This document shows positions 15,719 to 23,908 of a stretch of 37,266 bases of DNA, in pieces; positions within the stretch are counted from its first letter, which is position 1; the number at the start of each line of letters is the position of its first letter. Origin of the DNA: CANKHA01 sp035699705 (GTDB lineage: Bacteria; Pseudomonadota; Alphaproteobacteria; Rhizobiales; Xanthobacteraceae). Location: contig DASSPI010000057.1 of NCBI GenBank assembly GCA_035699705.1, positions 1-37,266 of the forward strand, written 5' to 3'. Under the pieces are notes generated by a model. That model was given only the letters and a program-made list of their open reading frames with translations, had not been told where the DNA came from and searched no databases. The position numbers and the translations under genes are program-made.

Positions 15719-16956
15719 CGCCGGACGACCAGTTCTCGCTGCTGCGCCACGGGCAGTATCGGATTTATTTTGCGACGCGCGTCGCCACCGCGCTCGGCTA
15801 TCAGATGCTGTTCGTGGCGGTCGGCTGGCAGGTTTATGACCTGACCAACAGCGCGCTCGATCTCGGCCTCGTCGGTCTGCTTCTGTTCATCCCTTCAGTG
15901 CCCGGCACGCTATTGGTCGGCCATGTGGCGGATCATTACGACCGCCGCTGGGTGATCCGCCTCGCGCAGATCGGCAAGGCGATAGGTGCAGCGGTGCTCA
16001 CGGTCGGAAGCGTCACCGGCACGCTCAGCGTCTACGTCATCTTCTCGACCGTGCTGGCAATCGGCTTCTGCCGCGCCTTCGACACGCCGACATTGCACAC
16101 GCTGGTGCCCGGCATCGTGCCGAAGGAGATGATTTCGCGCGCGGTCGCCGGCGGCTCGATGGCGAACCAGCTCGCGACCATCGGCGGGCCGGTGCTGGGC
16201 GGGATCCTTTATATTTTCGGTCCCGAAGTCGTTTACGGCCTTTGCTTCGCCGCCTTCATCACCGCGAGCGGCCTGGTGGGTTTCATCCGGCTGAGCTACC
16301 CGCCGCGCGAGAAGAAACCCATCACGCTGGAGACCGTGTTCGCCGGCTTTACCTATCTGCGTCAGAACCGGATCATTTTCGGAGCGGTCTCGCTCGACCT
16401 CTGCGTCATCATGCTGGGTGGCGTGATCGCGCTGTTGCCGGTCTATGCGCGGGACATCCTGGAGACCGGGCCATGGGGTCTCGGCCTGCTGCGCTCGGCG
16501 CCGGCCGTCGGCGCATTGATCGCGACCATCTTTCTGACCCGCGCCACGCTCCGCAGAAATTCCGGCAAACTCATAATCAGCGCGCTCTGCATCTACGGGT
16601 TCACCGTCCTGGTGTTCGGCATTTCCAACTGGCTGCCGCTGTCGCTTGCCGCGCTGATGGTTTACGGCGCGATGGATACGCTCAACGCCGTGATCCGCCA
16701 GTCGATGATCCAGTCGCGCACCCCGAACGACAAGTTGGGGCGGGTGATGTCGGTGAGCTCGATGTTCACCAGCTCGGCCAGCACGCTCGGCCAGTTCGAG
16801 TCCGGGGTGATGGCGGCGATCTTCGGCGTGGTGCCCTCGGTCCTGATCGGCGGGATCGGCGCCATCGCCATCGCGCTGTTGTGGATAAGAGTGTTCCCCG
16901 AGCTCTGGCGCGTGCAGGGCGTGGTGCCGGAGAAAGAGGATGTCGCCGCGCGCTAG
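15715..16956 (+). CDS. MFS transporter, EntS/MFS_3-like (second of a tandem pair)
   Basis: The ATG overlaps the stop of the first transporter gene (ATGA). The 413-residue product is collinear with it over the whole length: SLLRHGQYRIYFATRV at the start, motif A GHVADHYDRRWVIR (69-82), RAFDTPTLHTLVPGIVP, and RTPNDKLGRVMSVSSMF then GQFESGVMAAIFG near the end. Both copies look intact. Either the pair has split substrates, or the two act as a heteromer. The stop TAG is part of a CTAG shared with the stop of the convergent coiled-coil gene, leaving no intergenic space for a terminator. Confidence 0.87.
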   Translation: MTPDDQFSLLRHGQYRIYFATRVATALGYQMLFVAVGWQVYDLTNSALDLGLVGLLLFIPSVPGTLLVGHVADHYDRRWVIRLAQIGKAIGAAVLTVGSVTGTLSVYVIFSTVLAIGFCRAFDTPTLHTLVPGIVPKEMISRAVAGGSMANQLATIGGPVLGGILYIFGPEVVYGLCFAAFITASGLVGFIRLSYPPREKKPITLETVFAGFTYLRQNRIIFGAVSLDLCVIMLGGVIALLPVYARDILETGPWGLGLLRSAPAVGALIATIFLTRATLRRNSGKLIISALCIYGFTVLVFGISNWLPLSLAALMVYGAMDTLNAVIRQSMIQSRTPNDKLGRVMSVSSMFTSSASTLGQFESGVMAAIFGVVPSVLIGGIGAIAIALLWIRVFPELWRVQGVVPEKEDVAAR

Positions 16957-18407
16957 CTCTTGACGATCGACTCGACGTTGCTCTTGCCGCGTTTGACGGC
17001 CGGCGCGTCGTCGCCCTGGCGCGTCAAAGCTTCCAGCCTGGAATTCTCGCGCTGCAGCCGGGCATTGTCCTTGCGGGTGGCCTCCAGCGCGCCTTCCGCC
17101 ACGGCGCGGTCCATGCGCTCGTGTTCCAGCAGCGCATTCAGCTCTTCGATGCGTTTTTCCAGGCGGAAGCGGCTTGCCTGGATGTCGGCTTCCAGCCGGG
17201 CAATCATGTCGTTCAACGACTGGATTTTCTCTTCCGCCCGCGCCAGTTCCATTTCGCGCGTCCGCATGTTCTTGCCAAGCGCCGTGTTGCGCTCCAACAG
17301 CGCCGCGCGCGCCTGTTCGAGATCCTTGAGCTGTCGATCCTGCGCCTGCTGGGTGTTTTCGATCTGCGCCAGTTTCTTTTCGGCCGCGCTGCGGGCGATG
17401 GTGGCGTCCGTCATCTTGCGCTCAAATGCCCTGATCTCATCGACGCGCGCTCCCAGATTGGCGCGTGCCTCCACCAGCAGTTTCTCCGCCGTGGCGGCGC
17501 GCGACTGCAGCGCGTCAAGCCGCATGGTCTGGGCGCTGCTTTCGGCGCGGTGCCGCTCGTTAGCCTCATCCAGCGCAGTAACCAGCCGCCTGCGCTCGGC
17601 CTCAGCCTCGGCGAAGCTGGTTTCGAGCTGCGCCCCCCGCGTTTGCGCAGCGGCCAGCGCGTTATTGCTGTCGGTCAATTCGCGGGAGATGCGGCCGACT
17701 TCCGCCATCGTCTGGTTCAGCGCATTTTGCAGCGAACGTCTTTCGTCGTCGGACAGCGCAATCTTCTGCCGGGCCGCAACGATCTCGGTCTCGAGTGTCC
17801 CGAGCCGAGTGCTGGCGGTCTGCGCCTGCTCGCTGACGATCCGATGTTCGTCGGCCAAGGCCTGACGGGCGATGCCTTCCGCCAATATCCGGCTCTCAAG
17901 CTCCGCTATCTGCGTGCTCTTCTGCGTGTTTTCGTTAAGCAGCTCGATCTGCCTGCTTTCGAGGCTGGATGCCGATTCCCGGACCTGTTCGATTTCCAGC
18001 TCCAGCCTTTCATTGATCGCCGACAGCGAAGCCACAGCCTTCTCGCTCTGCTGCAAATTCTCCCGCAGGCCTTCGGCCGCGGCGCGGCCTTCGCTCACCA
18101 TGCTGAGCAGGCTGGCGTTGCGGGCCTTCTCCTGTTCGAGTGTCTGAAGGGTCCGTTGCAGCGGATCGATGATCCGTCCGAATGCCAGCTTCAGATTGTC
18201 GAGATCCTCGATCTTGCGCGCCGCATCGACCACAAGACTGCGCAAGGCTTCGTTTTCCGCGCCGAGGCGCGTGCCGCCGGCCGCGGCGACCTCGGCCTCA
18301 AGCTCGCCCGCGGGCGGGGCGGCTTGTTCTGCGGGCGGAGGCACGAAACTCGAAGCCTTCTCGCCAAAGGATGGTTTGCGCGCCAGAAAGTCGGAAATTT
18401 TGCTCAT
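16953..18407 (-). CDS. Long coiled-coil protein, possible intermediate-filament-like cytoskeletal element
   Basis: A strong AAGGAGG site precedes ATG 18407. The 484-residue protein begins with a short conserved-looking head (MSKISDFLARKPSFGEKASS). A Pro/Ala linker (22-45) follows, then an almost unbroken heptad-rich coiled coil from about 50 to 465 made of Glu, Arg, Ala, Gln and Leu, and a short basic tail (APAVKRGKSNVESIVKS). No ATPase, SMC or membrane segment is present. Such head-rod-tail proteins include crescentin and other bacterial filament scaffolds. Relatives in Rhizobiales are, as I recall, sometimes labelled as partition proteins without support. A scaffold or cell-shape role is inference from architecture only. 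Confidence 0.65.
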   Translation of the reverse strand: MSKISDFLARKPSFGEKASSFVPPPAEQAAPPAGELEAEVAAAGGTRLGAENEALRSLVVDAARKIEDLDNLKLAFGRIIDPLQRTLQTLEQEKARNASLLSMVSEGRAAAEGLRENLQQSEKAVASLSAINERLELEIEQVRESASSLESRQIELLNENTQKSTQIAELESRILAEGIARQALADEHRIVSEQAQTASTRLGTLETEIVAARQKIALSDDERRSLQNALNQTMAEVGRISRELTDSNNALAAAQTRGAQLETSFAEAEAERRRLVTALDEANERHRAESSAQTMRLDALQSRAATAEKLLVEARANLGARVDEIRAFERKMTDATIARSAAEKKLAQIENTQQAQDRQLKDLEQARAALLERNTALGKNMRTREMELARAEEKIQSLNDMIARLEADIQASRFRLEKRIEELNALLEHERMDRAVAEGALEATRKDNARLQRENSRLEALTRQGDDAPAVKRGKSNVESIVKS

Positions 18408-18565
18408 TGAGGCCCCCCTCCTTACCGGTGACTGTAGCCGAAGGGCACCGCGAAGAAAGGATAATTCGACTGTTATTCACGCTAACCATGCAAGCCGGAA
18501 CTGCCGGTGCTGAAAGGCCTTACCGCCGAACGACCGTTGCCTGCCGCAGGGCTCAGGGGGTGGCA

Positions 18566-19093
18566 TTAATCGGTCGCGGCCTCGAGCAGGTCGGGCGTCA
18601 CGAAGTGACTGATCCGGCCCGCTTCTGCGTGTAGCTTTCGCCAGTCATCGAAGGGGAATTCGATGATCACCAGGCCGCTGGTCGGCAGGTTTTCGCGCAG
18701 TTGCTCGCGCGCGTCGAGATCGCCGGCGGCGATCAGCCCCACCGCCACGCGATGCAGGCTGGGGTTATGACCGATAACCAGCAGCGTGGGGCAGGCGGTG
18801 CCGGTTTCCTGGATGACGTCGAGGATGGTTTGCGGCGGGGCGTCGAACAGCCGCTCCTCATAGACGGCGCTCGGCCGCTTGCCCAGAACGGGGCTCAGGA
18901 GCTCCCAGGTTTCCCGCGTGCGTCTGGAAGGCGACACAAGCGCGCGGTCGGGCAGCAGCCGATGCCGGGCCATATAGGCACCGATTTTCGGGGCGTCCTT
19001 CTGGCCGCGGGGAGCGAGCGGGCGGTCGCGGTCGCGGATTTTGCCGTCCGCGGGGACCGCCTTGGCGTGGCGCAGCAGCATGAGAGTGCGCAT
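18566..19093 (-). CDS. SixA-like phosphohistidine phosphatase, histidine phosphatase superfamily
   Basis: I chose ATG 19093 because it follows AAAGGGC and opens directly with the catalytic motif MRTLMLLRHAKAVP; an earlier in-frame start only adds eight residues. The 175-residue protein has the RHG-type motif RHAK (His9 is the phospho-acceptor), RDRPLAPRGQKDAPKIGAYM, SPSRRTRETWELL and the second histidine in LLVIGHNPSLH. SixA enzymes remove phosphate from histidines, in E. coli from phosphotransfer proteins such as ArcB or NPr. It is monocistronic by position, between the coiled-coil gene and a divergent oxidoreductase. The in vivo substrate is unknown. Confidence 0.85.
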   Translation of the reverse strand: MRTLMLLRHAKAVPADGKIRDRDRPLAPRGQKDAPKIGAYMARHRLLPDRALVSPSRRTRETWELLSPVLGKRPSAVYEERLFDAPPQTILDVIQETGTACPTLLVIGHNPSLHRVAVGLIAAGDLDAREQLRENLPTSGLVIIEFPFDDWRKLHAEAGRISHFVTPDLLEAATD

Positions 19094-19285
19094 GGCAGCC
19101 CTTTGCGCGATGGTCACAGGATTGTGTCTGCCTCAGCTCAGAATGCAAGGTATTGCGTCGGTTTCGCGAAGGCCCCTGCGGCCGTCGATTTTCCGGCCCA
19201 TCCGGTCTAAATTGCGGTCCGCGCCGCTGGCAGCCATACGCAGCCAGCGTGAATTTGGCTGCGTGAGGGTTTACAGCAGGAACGA

Positions 19286-20947
19286 ATGCAAGCGGACGAT
19301 CCGATCTCCGATGGGGCGAGCTGGTATGCGGAAGCGACGGTGCCGGCCCCCGAACGCCCCCGGCTGACCTTCGATCTCGACGTGGATGTCTGCGTGATCG
19401 GCGGCGGCCTCGCCGGCCTGACCACCGCGCGCGAGCTTGCGCGGCGCGGATGGTCGGTCGCGGTGCTGGAGGCGCAGACCGTGGCGTCCGGCGCCTCCGG
19501 GCGCAATCTGGGTTTCGTGCTGCCTGGGTTCCTCGAAAGCCTCGATCGGATCGTCGAGCGGGTCGGACTGGAGCATGCCAAGGAACTCTGGGCGCTGTCC
19601 GAACGCGGCCTGGAATACGTGCGCGAGACCATCCGCGAAACCAAGATGCCCGGCGTCGAGCCGGTGAACGGATGGCTGTCGGTCGCGAAATTCCGCGAAG
19701 ATCCCAGGCGGAGCGAGGAGGCCAGGCTGTTGCGCGAGGAGTTCGGCGCGCAAGCAGAGGCATGGCCGGCGGAGCAGGTGCGCGAACAGCTCAAGAGTCC
19801 GCTCTACCAGAACGCCATACATTTCCCGCGCGCCTTCCACATCCATCCGATGAATTACGCGATCGGGCTGGCGGCGGCCGCCGAGCAGGCGGGCGTGCGC
19901 ATCTTTGAACATACCCCGGCGCTGTCGCTCGATCCGGCCGGCATCCGCAAGCGTATCGGCACGGCGTCGGCGCGCGTGCGCGCGGCGCAGGTCGTGCTGG
20001 CCGGCAATACCGGGCTTGGTGCGCTGATGCCGCGGCTGGCGATGAGTCTTCTGCCGATCACGACCTATGTGGCGACCACCGCGCCGCTCGGCGAAAAGCT
20101 GAACGAAGCCATGAGCTACAAGGGCGGCGTCAGCGACAGCGCCTTTGCCGACAGCCATTACCGCATCATTGGCGGCGACCGCCTGATGTGGGCCGGCGGC
20201 ATGACCATGTGGCCCGCCAATCCCAAACATTATGCGCGGCGGCTGGCTGCCGATATCCGCCGCGCCTATCCGCAGCTCGGCCGTGTGACGGTGGATCATG
20301 TCTGGTCGGGAACGCTGGGACGTGCCGTGCACAAAATGCCGCAGATCGGCGAGATGGCGCGCGGGGTCTGGGTGGCCAGCGGTTTCGGCGGCCACGGCTT
20401 CAACACCACCGCCATGGCGGCCGACCTGATCGCGCGCGGCATCGTCGAGGGCGACCAGACCTGGCGGCTGTTCTCGCCCTATGACCTGGTCTGGGCGGGC
20501 GGCGCCGGCGGCCGCGCCGCGGCCCAGGCGCTCTATTGGACGCGCCGCATCCGCGAGCGCCTGGACGCGCAGTTCAGCCGCCCGGCCGATTTGCGCGAAG
20601 ACTTCACGCTACCTGCCGAAGCGGCGGCACCCCGGCTTGCCGGGAAGGCGGCCGCCACGCCGGCCGCCGCGGAAAATCCATTGCCGCCGGCCGGCGACGC
20701 GACAGCGCCGAAGCTTTCAGTTGCAGAACTGGCGGCAGCTCCAGCCAGCCAGGCTTCCGAGCCCGTGGCGGCCGACGAAACGATTGTGTCCGAACGCCGA
20801 AAAAAGCCGGGGCGCCGCCGCAAACCGGCGGCGCCGAAAAAATCCAACACAGCTGGCAGCGATGGACGCAAAGGCAAGGCGGGCGGTAAAATTGCGCCGG
20901 ATGCGGAGCCGCCATCCGCGGCCGACGGTGCCTCGGCCGACAGCTGA
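19286..20947 (+). CDS. DAO-family FAD-dependent oxidoreductase with long basic C-terminal extension
   Basis: The 553-residue protein starts at ATG 19286 after CAGGAA. It has the FAD-binding motif VCVIGGGLAGLTTARELARRG (36-56) with an acidic end to strand two (VLEAQ, 60-64). SGASGRNLGFVLPG follows, and near residue 370 WVASGFGGHGFNTTAM, as in PuuB/gamma-glutamylputrescine oxidase and related amine or amino-acid oxidases. The enzyme domain ends near residue 430. The last 120 residues are an Ala/Pro-rich linker then a Lys/Arg-rich block (KKPGRRRKPAAPKKS) that looks disordered and could bind nucleic acid or an acidic partner. The substrate is unknown, and no putrescine pathway gene is adjacent. 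Confidence 0.8.
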   Translation: MQADDPISDGASWYAEATVPAPERPRLTFDLDVDVCVIGGGLAGLTTARELARRGWSVAVLEAQTVASGASGRNLGFVLPGFLESLDRIVERVGLEHAKELWALSERGLEYVRETIRETKMPGVEPVNGWLSVAKFREDPRRSEEARLLREEFGAQAEAWPAEQVREQLKSPLYQNAIHFPRAFHIHPMNYAIGLAAAAEQAGVRIFEHTPALSLDPAGIRKRIGTASARVRAAQVVLAGNTGLGALMPRLAMSLLPITTYVATTAPLGEKLNEAMSYKGGVSDSAFADSHYRIIGGDRLMWAGGMTMWPANPKHYARRLAADIRRAYPQLGRVTVDHVWSGTLGRAVHKMPQIGEMARGVWVASGFGGHGFNTTAMAADLIARGIVEGDQTWRLFSPYDLVWAGGAGGRAAAQALYWTRRIRERLDAQFSRPADLREDFTLPAEAAAPRLAGKAAATPAAAENPLPPAGDATAPKLSVAELAAAPASQASEPVAADETIVSERRKKPGRRRKPAAPKKSNTAGSDGRKGKAGGKIAPDAEPPSAADGASADS

Positions 20948-20974
20948 CCGGTCGGATGTAACTGGAAGTCCTTC

Positions 20975-20999
20975 TCATCCGTATATAGCTCACGGATGA
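20975..20999 (+). promoter_or_regulatory. Inverted repeat upstream of msrB, possible operator
   Basis: TCATCCGT and ACGGATGA form perfect 8-bp arms around a 9-base spacer containing TATA. The dyad lies 30 bp before the preferred msrB start (21029) and covers an alternative ATG at 20996, which argues against that ATG being the start. Confidence 0.45.
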
Positions 21000-21028
21000 C
21001 CGCTTTGATGCACAAAGGCAGGCAAGCC

Positions 21029-21538
21029 ATGACAACCAAATGCACCCGTCGTTATTTGCTCGCGGGCGCGGGCCTCGCGGCGCTCGCGGTCGTGCGGTGG
21101 CCGGCCCCGGCAAGCGCGGTGACCGAGGGAAATTTCGAAGTGCAGAAAACCGATGAGGAATGGCGCAAGACCCTGACCAAGCAGCAGTTCGACGTGCTGC
21201 GCAAGCACGGCACCGAATATCCGGGCTCCAGCCCGCTCAACCGCGAGAAGCGCAAGGGCACTTACTCCTGCGCCGGCTGCGACCTGCCGCTGTTCTCTTC
21301 GGACACGAAATATGAAAGCGGCACCGGCTGGCCGAGTTTCTGGCAACCGCTGCCCAACGCGATCGGGACCAAGGTGGACAGATCGCTCTTGATGACCCGC
21401 ACCGAAGTGCATTGCCGCCGCTGCGGCGGTCACCTCGGCCACGTCTTCGAGGATGGGCCGAAGCCGACGGGGCTGCGCTATTGCATGAACGGCGTGGCGC
21501 TGAAATTCACGCCCGCGGCCGATGCCGGGCCGGCCTAG
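21029..21538 (+). CDS. msrB: Peptide-methionine (R)-S-oxide reductase, probably Tat-exported
   Basis: From ATG 21029 the 169-residue product begins MTTKCTRRYLLAGAGLAALA, a twin-arginine-like signal ending near PASA (30). The MsrB domain has zinc cysteines 81 and 84 (CAGC) and 129 and 132 (CRRC). GTGWPSFW (98-105) and GGHLGHVFEDGP (133-144) are the substrate blocks, and the catalytic Cys152 is in LRYCMNG. MsrB reduces methionine-R-sulfoxide in oxidised proteins. The leader would place it in the periplasm, where folded export with zinc explains the Tat-type signal. An ATG 11 codons upstream is inside an inverted repeat and would spoil the leader. The electron donor is not encoded nearby. Confidence 0.9.
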   Translation: MTTKCTRRYLLAGAGLAALAVVRWPAPASAVTEGNFEVQKTDEEWRKTLTKQQFDVLRKHGTEYPGSSPLNREKRKGTYSCAGCDLPLFSSDTKYESGTGWPSFWQPLPNAIGTKVDRSLLMTRTEVHCRRCGGHLGHVFEDGPKPTGLRYCMNGVALKFTPAADAGPA

Positions 21539-21563
21539 GCGCTATTCTGAGTCAAACTTCGTC

Positions 21564-21724
21564 ATGCCCGCGCTCGTCGCGGGCATCTCGCCCCGGCGCG
21601 CACTGCGCCCCTTGTCGAGATGGCACCGGAACGCGGGCCTGCCCGGTTCCGGCAACCCGGCAAAATCTGCCGCCCGCGGCAGAAAATAACAGGAAAGAGG
21701 CGCCGCTCCCGGGCCGGCTTTTTT
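21564..21724. repeat. Cluster of extragenic palindromes and a weak terminator between msrB and flgE
   Basis: Three hairpins follow one another: ATGCCCGCG / CGCGGGCAT (21564-21586), CCGGAAC-g-CGGGC / GCCCG-GTTCCGG (21626-21652) and TCTGCCGC / GCGGCAGA (21666-21683). A short GCCG / CGGC stem with six Ts then ends at 21724 and is the best candidate for the msrB terminator. The first two look like dispersed Rhizobiales extragenic palindromes. Confidence 0.5.
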
Positions 21725-21758
21725 CCTTAAGCCTTTGATCTTTTTAAAATTCCTCTAC

Positions 21759-21774
21759 TGGCGCGGCGCTTGCA
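21759..21774 (+). promoter_or_regulatory. Sigma-54 (-24/-12) promoter of the flgE-flgK-flgL unit
   Basis: TGGCGC-N5-TTGCA has the required GG (21760-21761) and GC (21772-21773) separated by 10 bases, one base off TGGCAC-N5-TTGCA. It lies 76 bp before the flgE ATG. Hook genes of Caulobacter-type systems are sigma-54 and FlbD dependent. Confidence 0.65.
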
Positions 21775-21849
21775 CCATCTCCTGCAGCCTTGCGGCTTTC
21801 CCTTCGCGTCCACCCGGGCGGGGCCGCCTAACGCAGTTGGAGATGAGTC

Positions 21850-23853
21850 ATGGGTATTTTCGGTGCTCTCACCACCTCGGTGACCGGCATGCGTGCGCAG
21901 TCGTTCGCGCTCGAAAACATTTCCGGCAACATCGCCAATTCGCAGACCACCGCCTTCAAGCGCGTCGACACCAGCTTCATCGACCTTGTGCCGGATCAGC
22001 CGCCGAGCAAGCAGCTGGCCGGCAACGTGAGCGCGCAAGCGCGCTCGACCAACACCGTGCAGGGCGATATCCAGAGCGCCTCGATCGGCACTTTCATGGC
22101 GATCAACGGCGACGGCTTCTTCGTTGTTCAAAAGCCTTCGAGCACGGTGGACAACCGGCCGGTTTTCTCCGGCATCGACCTTTTCACCCGCCGCGGCGAT
22201 TTCCAGCCCGACAAGAACGGTTACCTGGTCAACGGCGCCGGTTACTTCCTGATGGGCATCCCGGTCGATGCGAGCACCGGCAATCTGGTCGGCAGCGTGC
22301 CGCAGGTACTGAAATTCCAGAACGACCTCTTGCCCGCGCAGCAAACGACGGAGATCGAATACCGCGCCAACCTCGCGAGTCTGCCGCTGACCGCCAACTA
22401 CGACGACGACATCCCCGGCTCCGAGCTTCTCAATCCCGCGAATTTCATCGCCAATCCGGTGGCGGGCCCGCCGTCGGCGGCGAAGATCACGGGCATTGGT
22501 GCGACGCTGTCGCCCGACGCGCCCGCCAAGGTGACCGGCACGGCGGTGTTGCCGCCCACCATAACCAACGCCGGTTCTCTCACCATCAATGGCAGCGCCG
22601 CGATTAACATTACGGCCGGCATGACACCGGCTCAGGTTGTGGCGGCGATCAATGCCGCCGCGCCTGCCGGCATCGTCCTGCCGCCGACCCTGGATGCCAC
22701 CGGTCATCTTGTCATCACCAGCACCGATGCCGATACCGACATCAACGTCGCGAGCGCGTCCACGGCGATGATGGCCGAGCTCGGCCTTTCCGTCGGCATC
22801 ACCAAACCGACCAACTTGCTGACGCAAAGCGCGGTGGCGCAGGGCGATACCTTGATCGTCACCATCGGCGCCGCCACCAAGACCATCACTTTCGGCACCG
22901 GCGCGGGCGAAGTCTCCACCCTGGCCGAGCTCAACAGCGCCCCGGATGGTCTCGGAGGCGTGGGCGGCGGCATCGCCTCGGTCAACACGGCTACCGGCAA
23001 CATCACGATCACCGCGTCGAGCTCGACCGAAACCATTACCATCACCGGCACGGCGATACCGAAAACCTTCGGCATGCAGACCAAGTCGGCCATCCCCTCC
23101 AATCAGGTGGTGATCGGCAGCGACGAGTCCGCCTTCCTGGAAGCGTCGATCGGCGGCGGCGCGGTCACGGCTTACGACCTTTCCGGCTCGCCGGTTAACA
23201 TCCAGCTCCGCTGGGCGAAAATAGACAGCGTCGCCTCCGGCGGTGTGGACAAATGGAATCTGTTCTACCAGGTGAAGTCGGGCGCCACCGGCACTCAGGT
23301 AGCCTGGCAGAATGTCGGGACGGACTACATCTTCGGCTCCAATTTCCAGTTAAATCCGCCGATCACCAACCTCACGCTCGAAGACGTCACGGTCAACGGC
23401 TTGTCGCTCGGCGACGTACAGCTGGTGCATGGCGCCGGCGGCATCACCCAGTTTGCCGATCCGAACGGCAATGCCCAGGTCAACCTGCTGCAGCAAAACG
23501 GTTTCGCGGCCGGCGAATTGCAGTCGGTCAGCGTCAACGACAAAGGCCGCATGGTGGGCAGCTATTCCAACGGCCGCACTATCGATCTGGCCGAGATCAC
23601 GCTCGCCAGCTTCAATGGTCCGAACAACCTCAAGCGTATCGACGGCGGCGCTTTCGAGACGACCGACGAATCCGGCCCGGCGATCTACGGCGCCGCCGGC
23701 AAGATCGTCGGTTCGTCGCTGGAAGGCTCCAACACCGATATCGCGGATGAGTTCACCAAACTGATCGTGACGCAGCAGGCTTATTCGGCCAATACCCGCG
23801 TCATCTCCACCACCAATCAGATGGTTCAGGACCTCCTGAACATGCTGCGCTGA
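21850..23853 (+). CDS. flgE: Flagellar hook protein FlgE
   Basis: ATG 21850 follows GGAG. The N-terminus GALTTSVTGMRAQSFALEN and NISGNIANSQTTAFKR is the rod/hook axial motif, then GDGFFVVQ (95-102). The C-terminus SNTDIADEFTKLIVTQQAYS and MVQDLLNMLR forms the paired helix of the hook core. The protein polymerises outside the cell into the hook joining rod and filament. At 667 residues it is much longer than the roughly 400 of E. coli FlgE. The extra length holds two repeats resembling the flagellin-IN module (about 243-300 and 332-395). It is the first gene of flgE-flgK-flgL, with 55 bp to flgK, and has a sigma-54 promoter upstream. Confidence 0.95.
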   Translation: MGIFGALTTSVTGMRAQSFALENISGNIANSQTTAFKRVDTSFIDLVPDQPPSKQLAGNVSAQARSTNTVQGDIQSASIGTFMAINGDGFFVVQKPSSTVDNRPVFSGIDLFTRRGDFQPDKNGYLVNGAGYFLMGIPVDASTGNLVGSVPQVLKFQNDLLPAQQTTEIEYRANLASLPLTANYDDDIPGSELLNPANFIANPVAGPPSAAKITGIGATLSPDAPAKVTGTAVLPPTITNAGSLTINGSAAINITAGMTPAQVVAAINAAAPAGIVLPPTLDATGHLVITSTDADTDINVASASTAMMAELGLSVGITKPTNLLTQSAVAQGDTLIVTIGAATKTITFGTGAGEVSTLAELNSAPDGLGGVGGGIASVNTATGNITITASSSTETITITGTAIPKTFGMQTKSAIPSNQVVIGSDESAFLEASIGGGAVTAYDLSGSPVNIQLRWAKIDSVASGGVDKWNLFYQVKSGATGTQVAWQNVGTDYIFGSNFQLNPPITNLTLEDVTVNGLSLGDVQLVHGAGGITQFADPNGNAQVNLLQQNGFAAGELQSVSVNDKGRMVGSYSNGRTIDLAEITLASFNGPNNLKRIDGGAFETTDESGPAIYGAAGKIVGSSLEGSNTDIADEFTKLIVTQQAYSANTRVISTTNQMVQDLLNMLR

Positions 23854-23908
23854 CGCCGGTGCCCCTTCCAAAACGGGCACCTGACGCCGGCAAGAACGGT
23901 CATCGTTC

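Noticed and set aside
16242..18410. Very long plus-strand open frame (over 700 codons) opposite the coiled-coil gene
   Set aside because: It begins inside the MFS gene in another frame and mirrors the heptad codons of the real gene; its composition (Arg, Gln, Leu, His-rich) is typical of a shadow frame.
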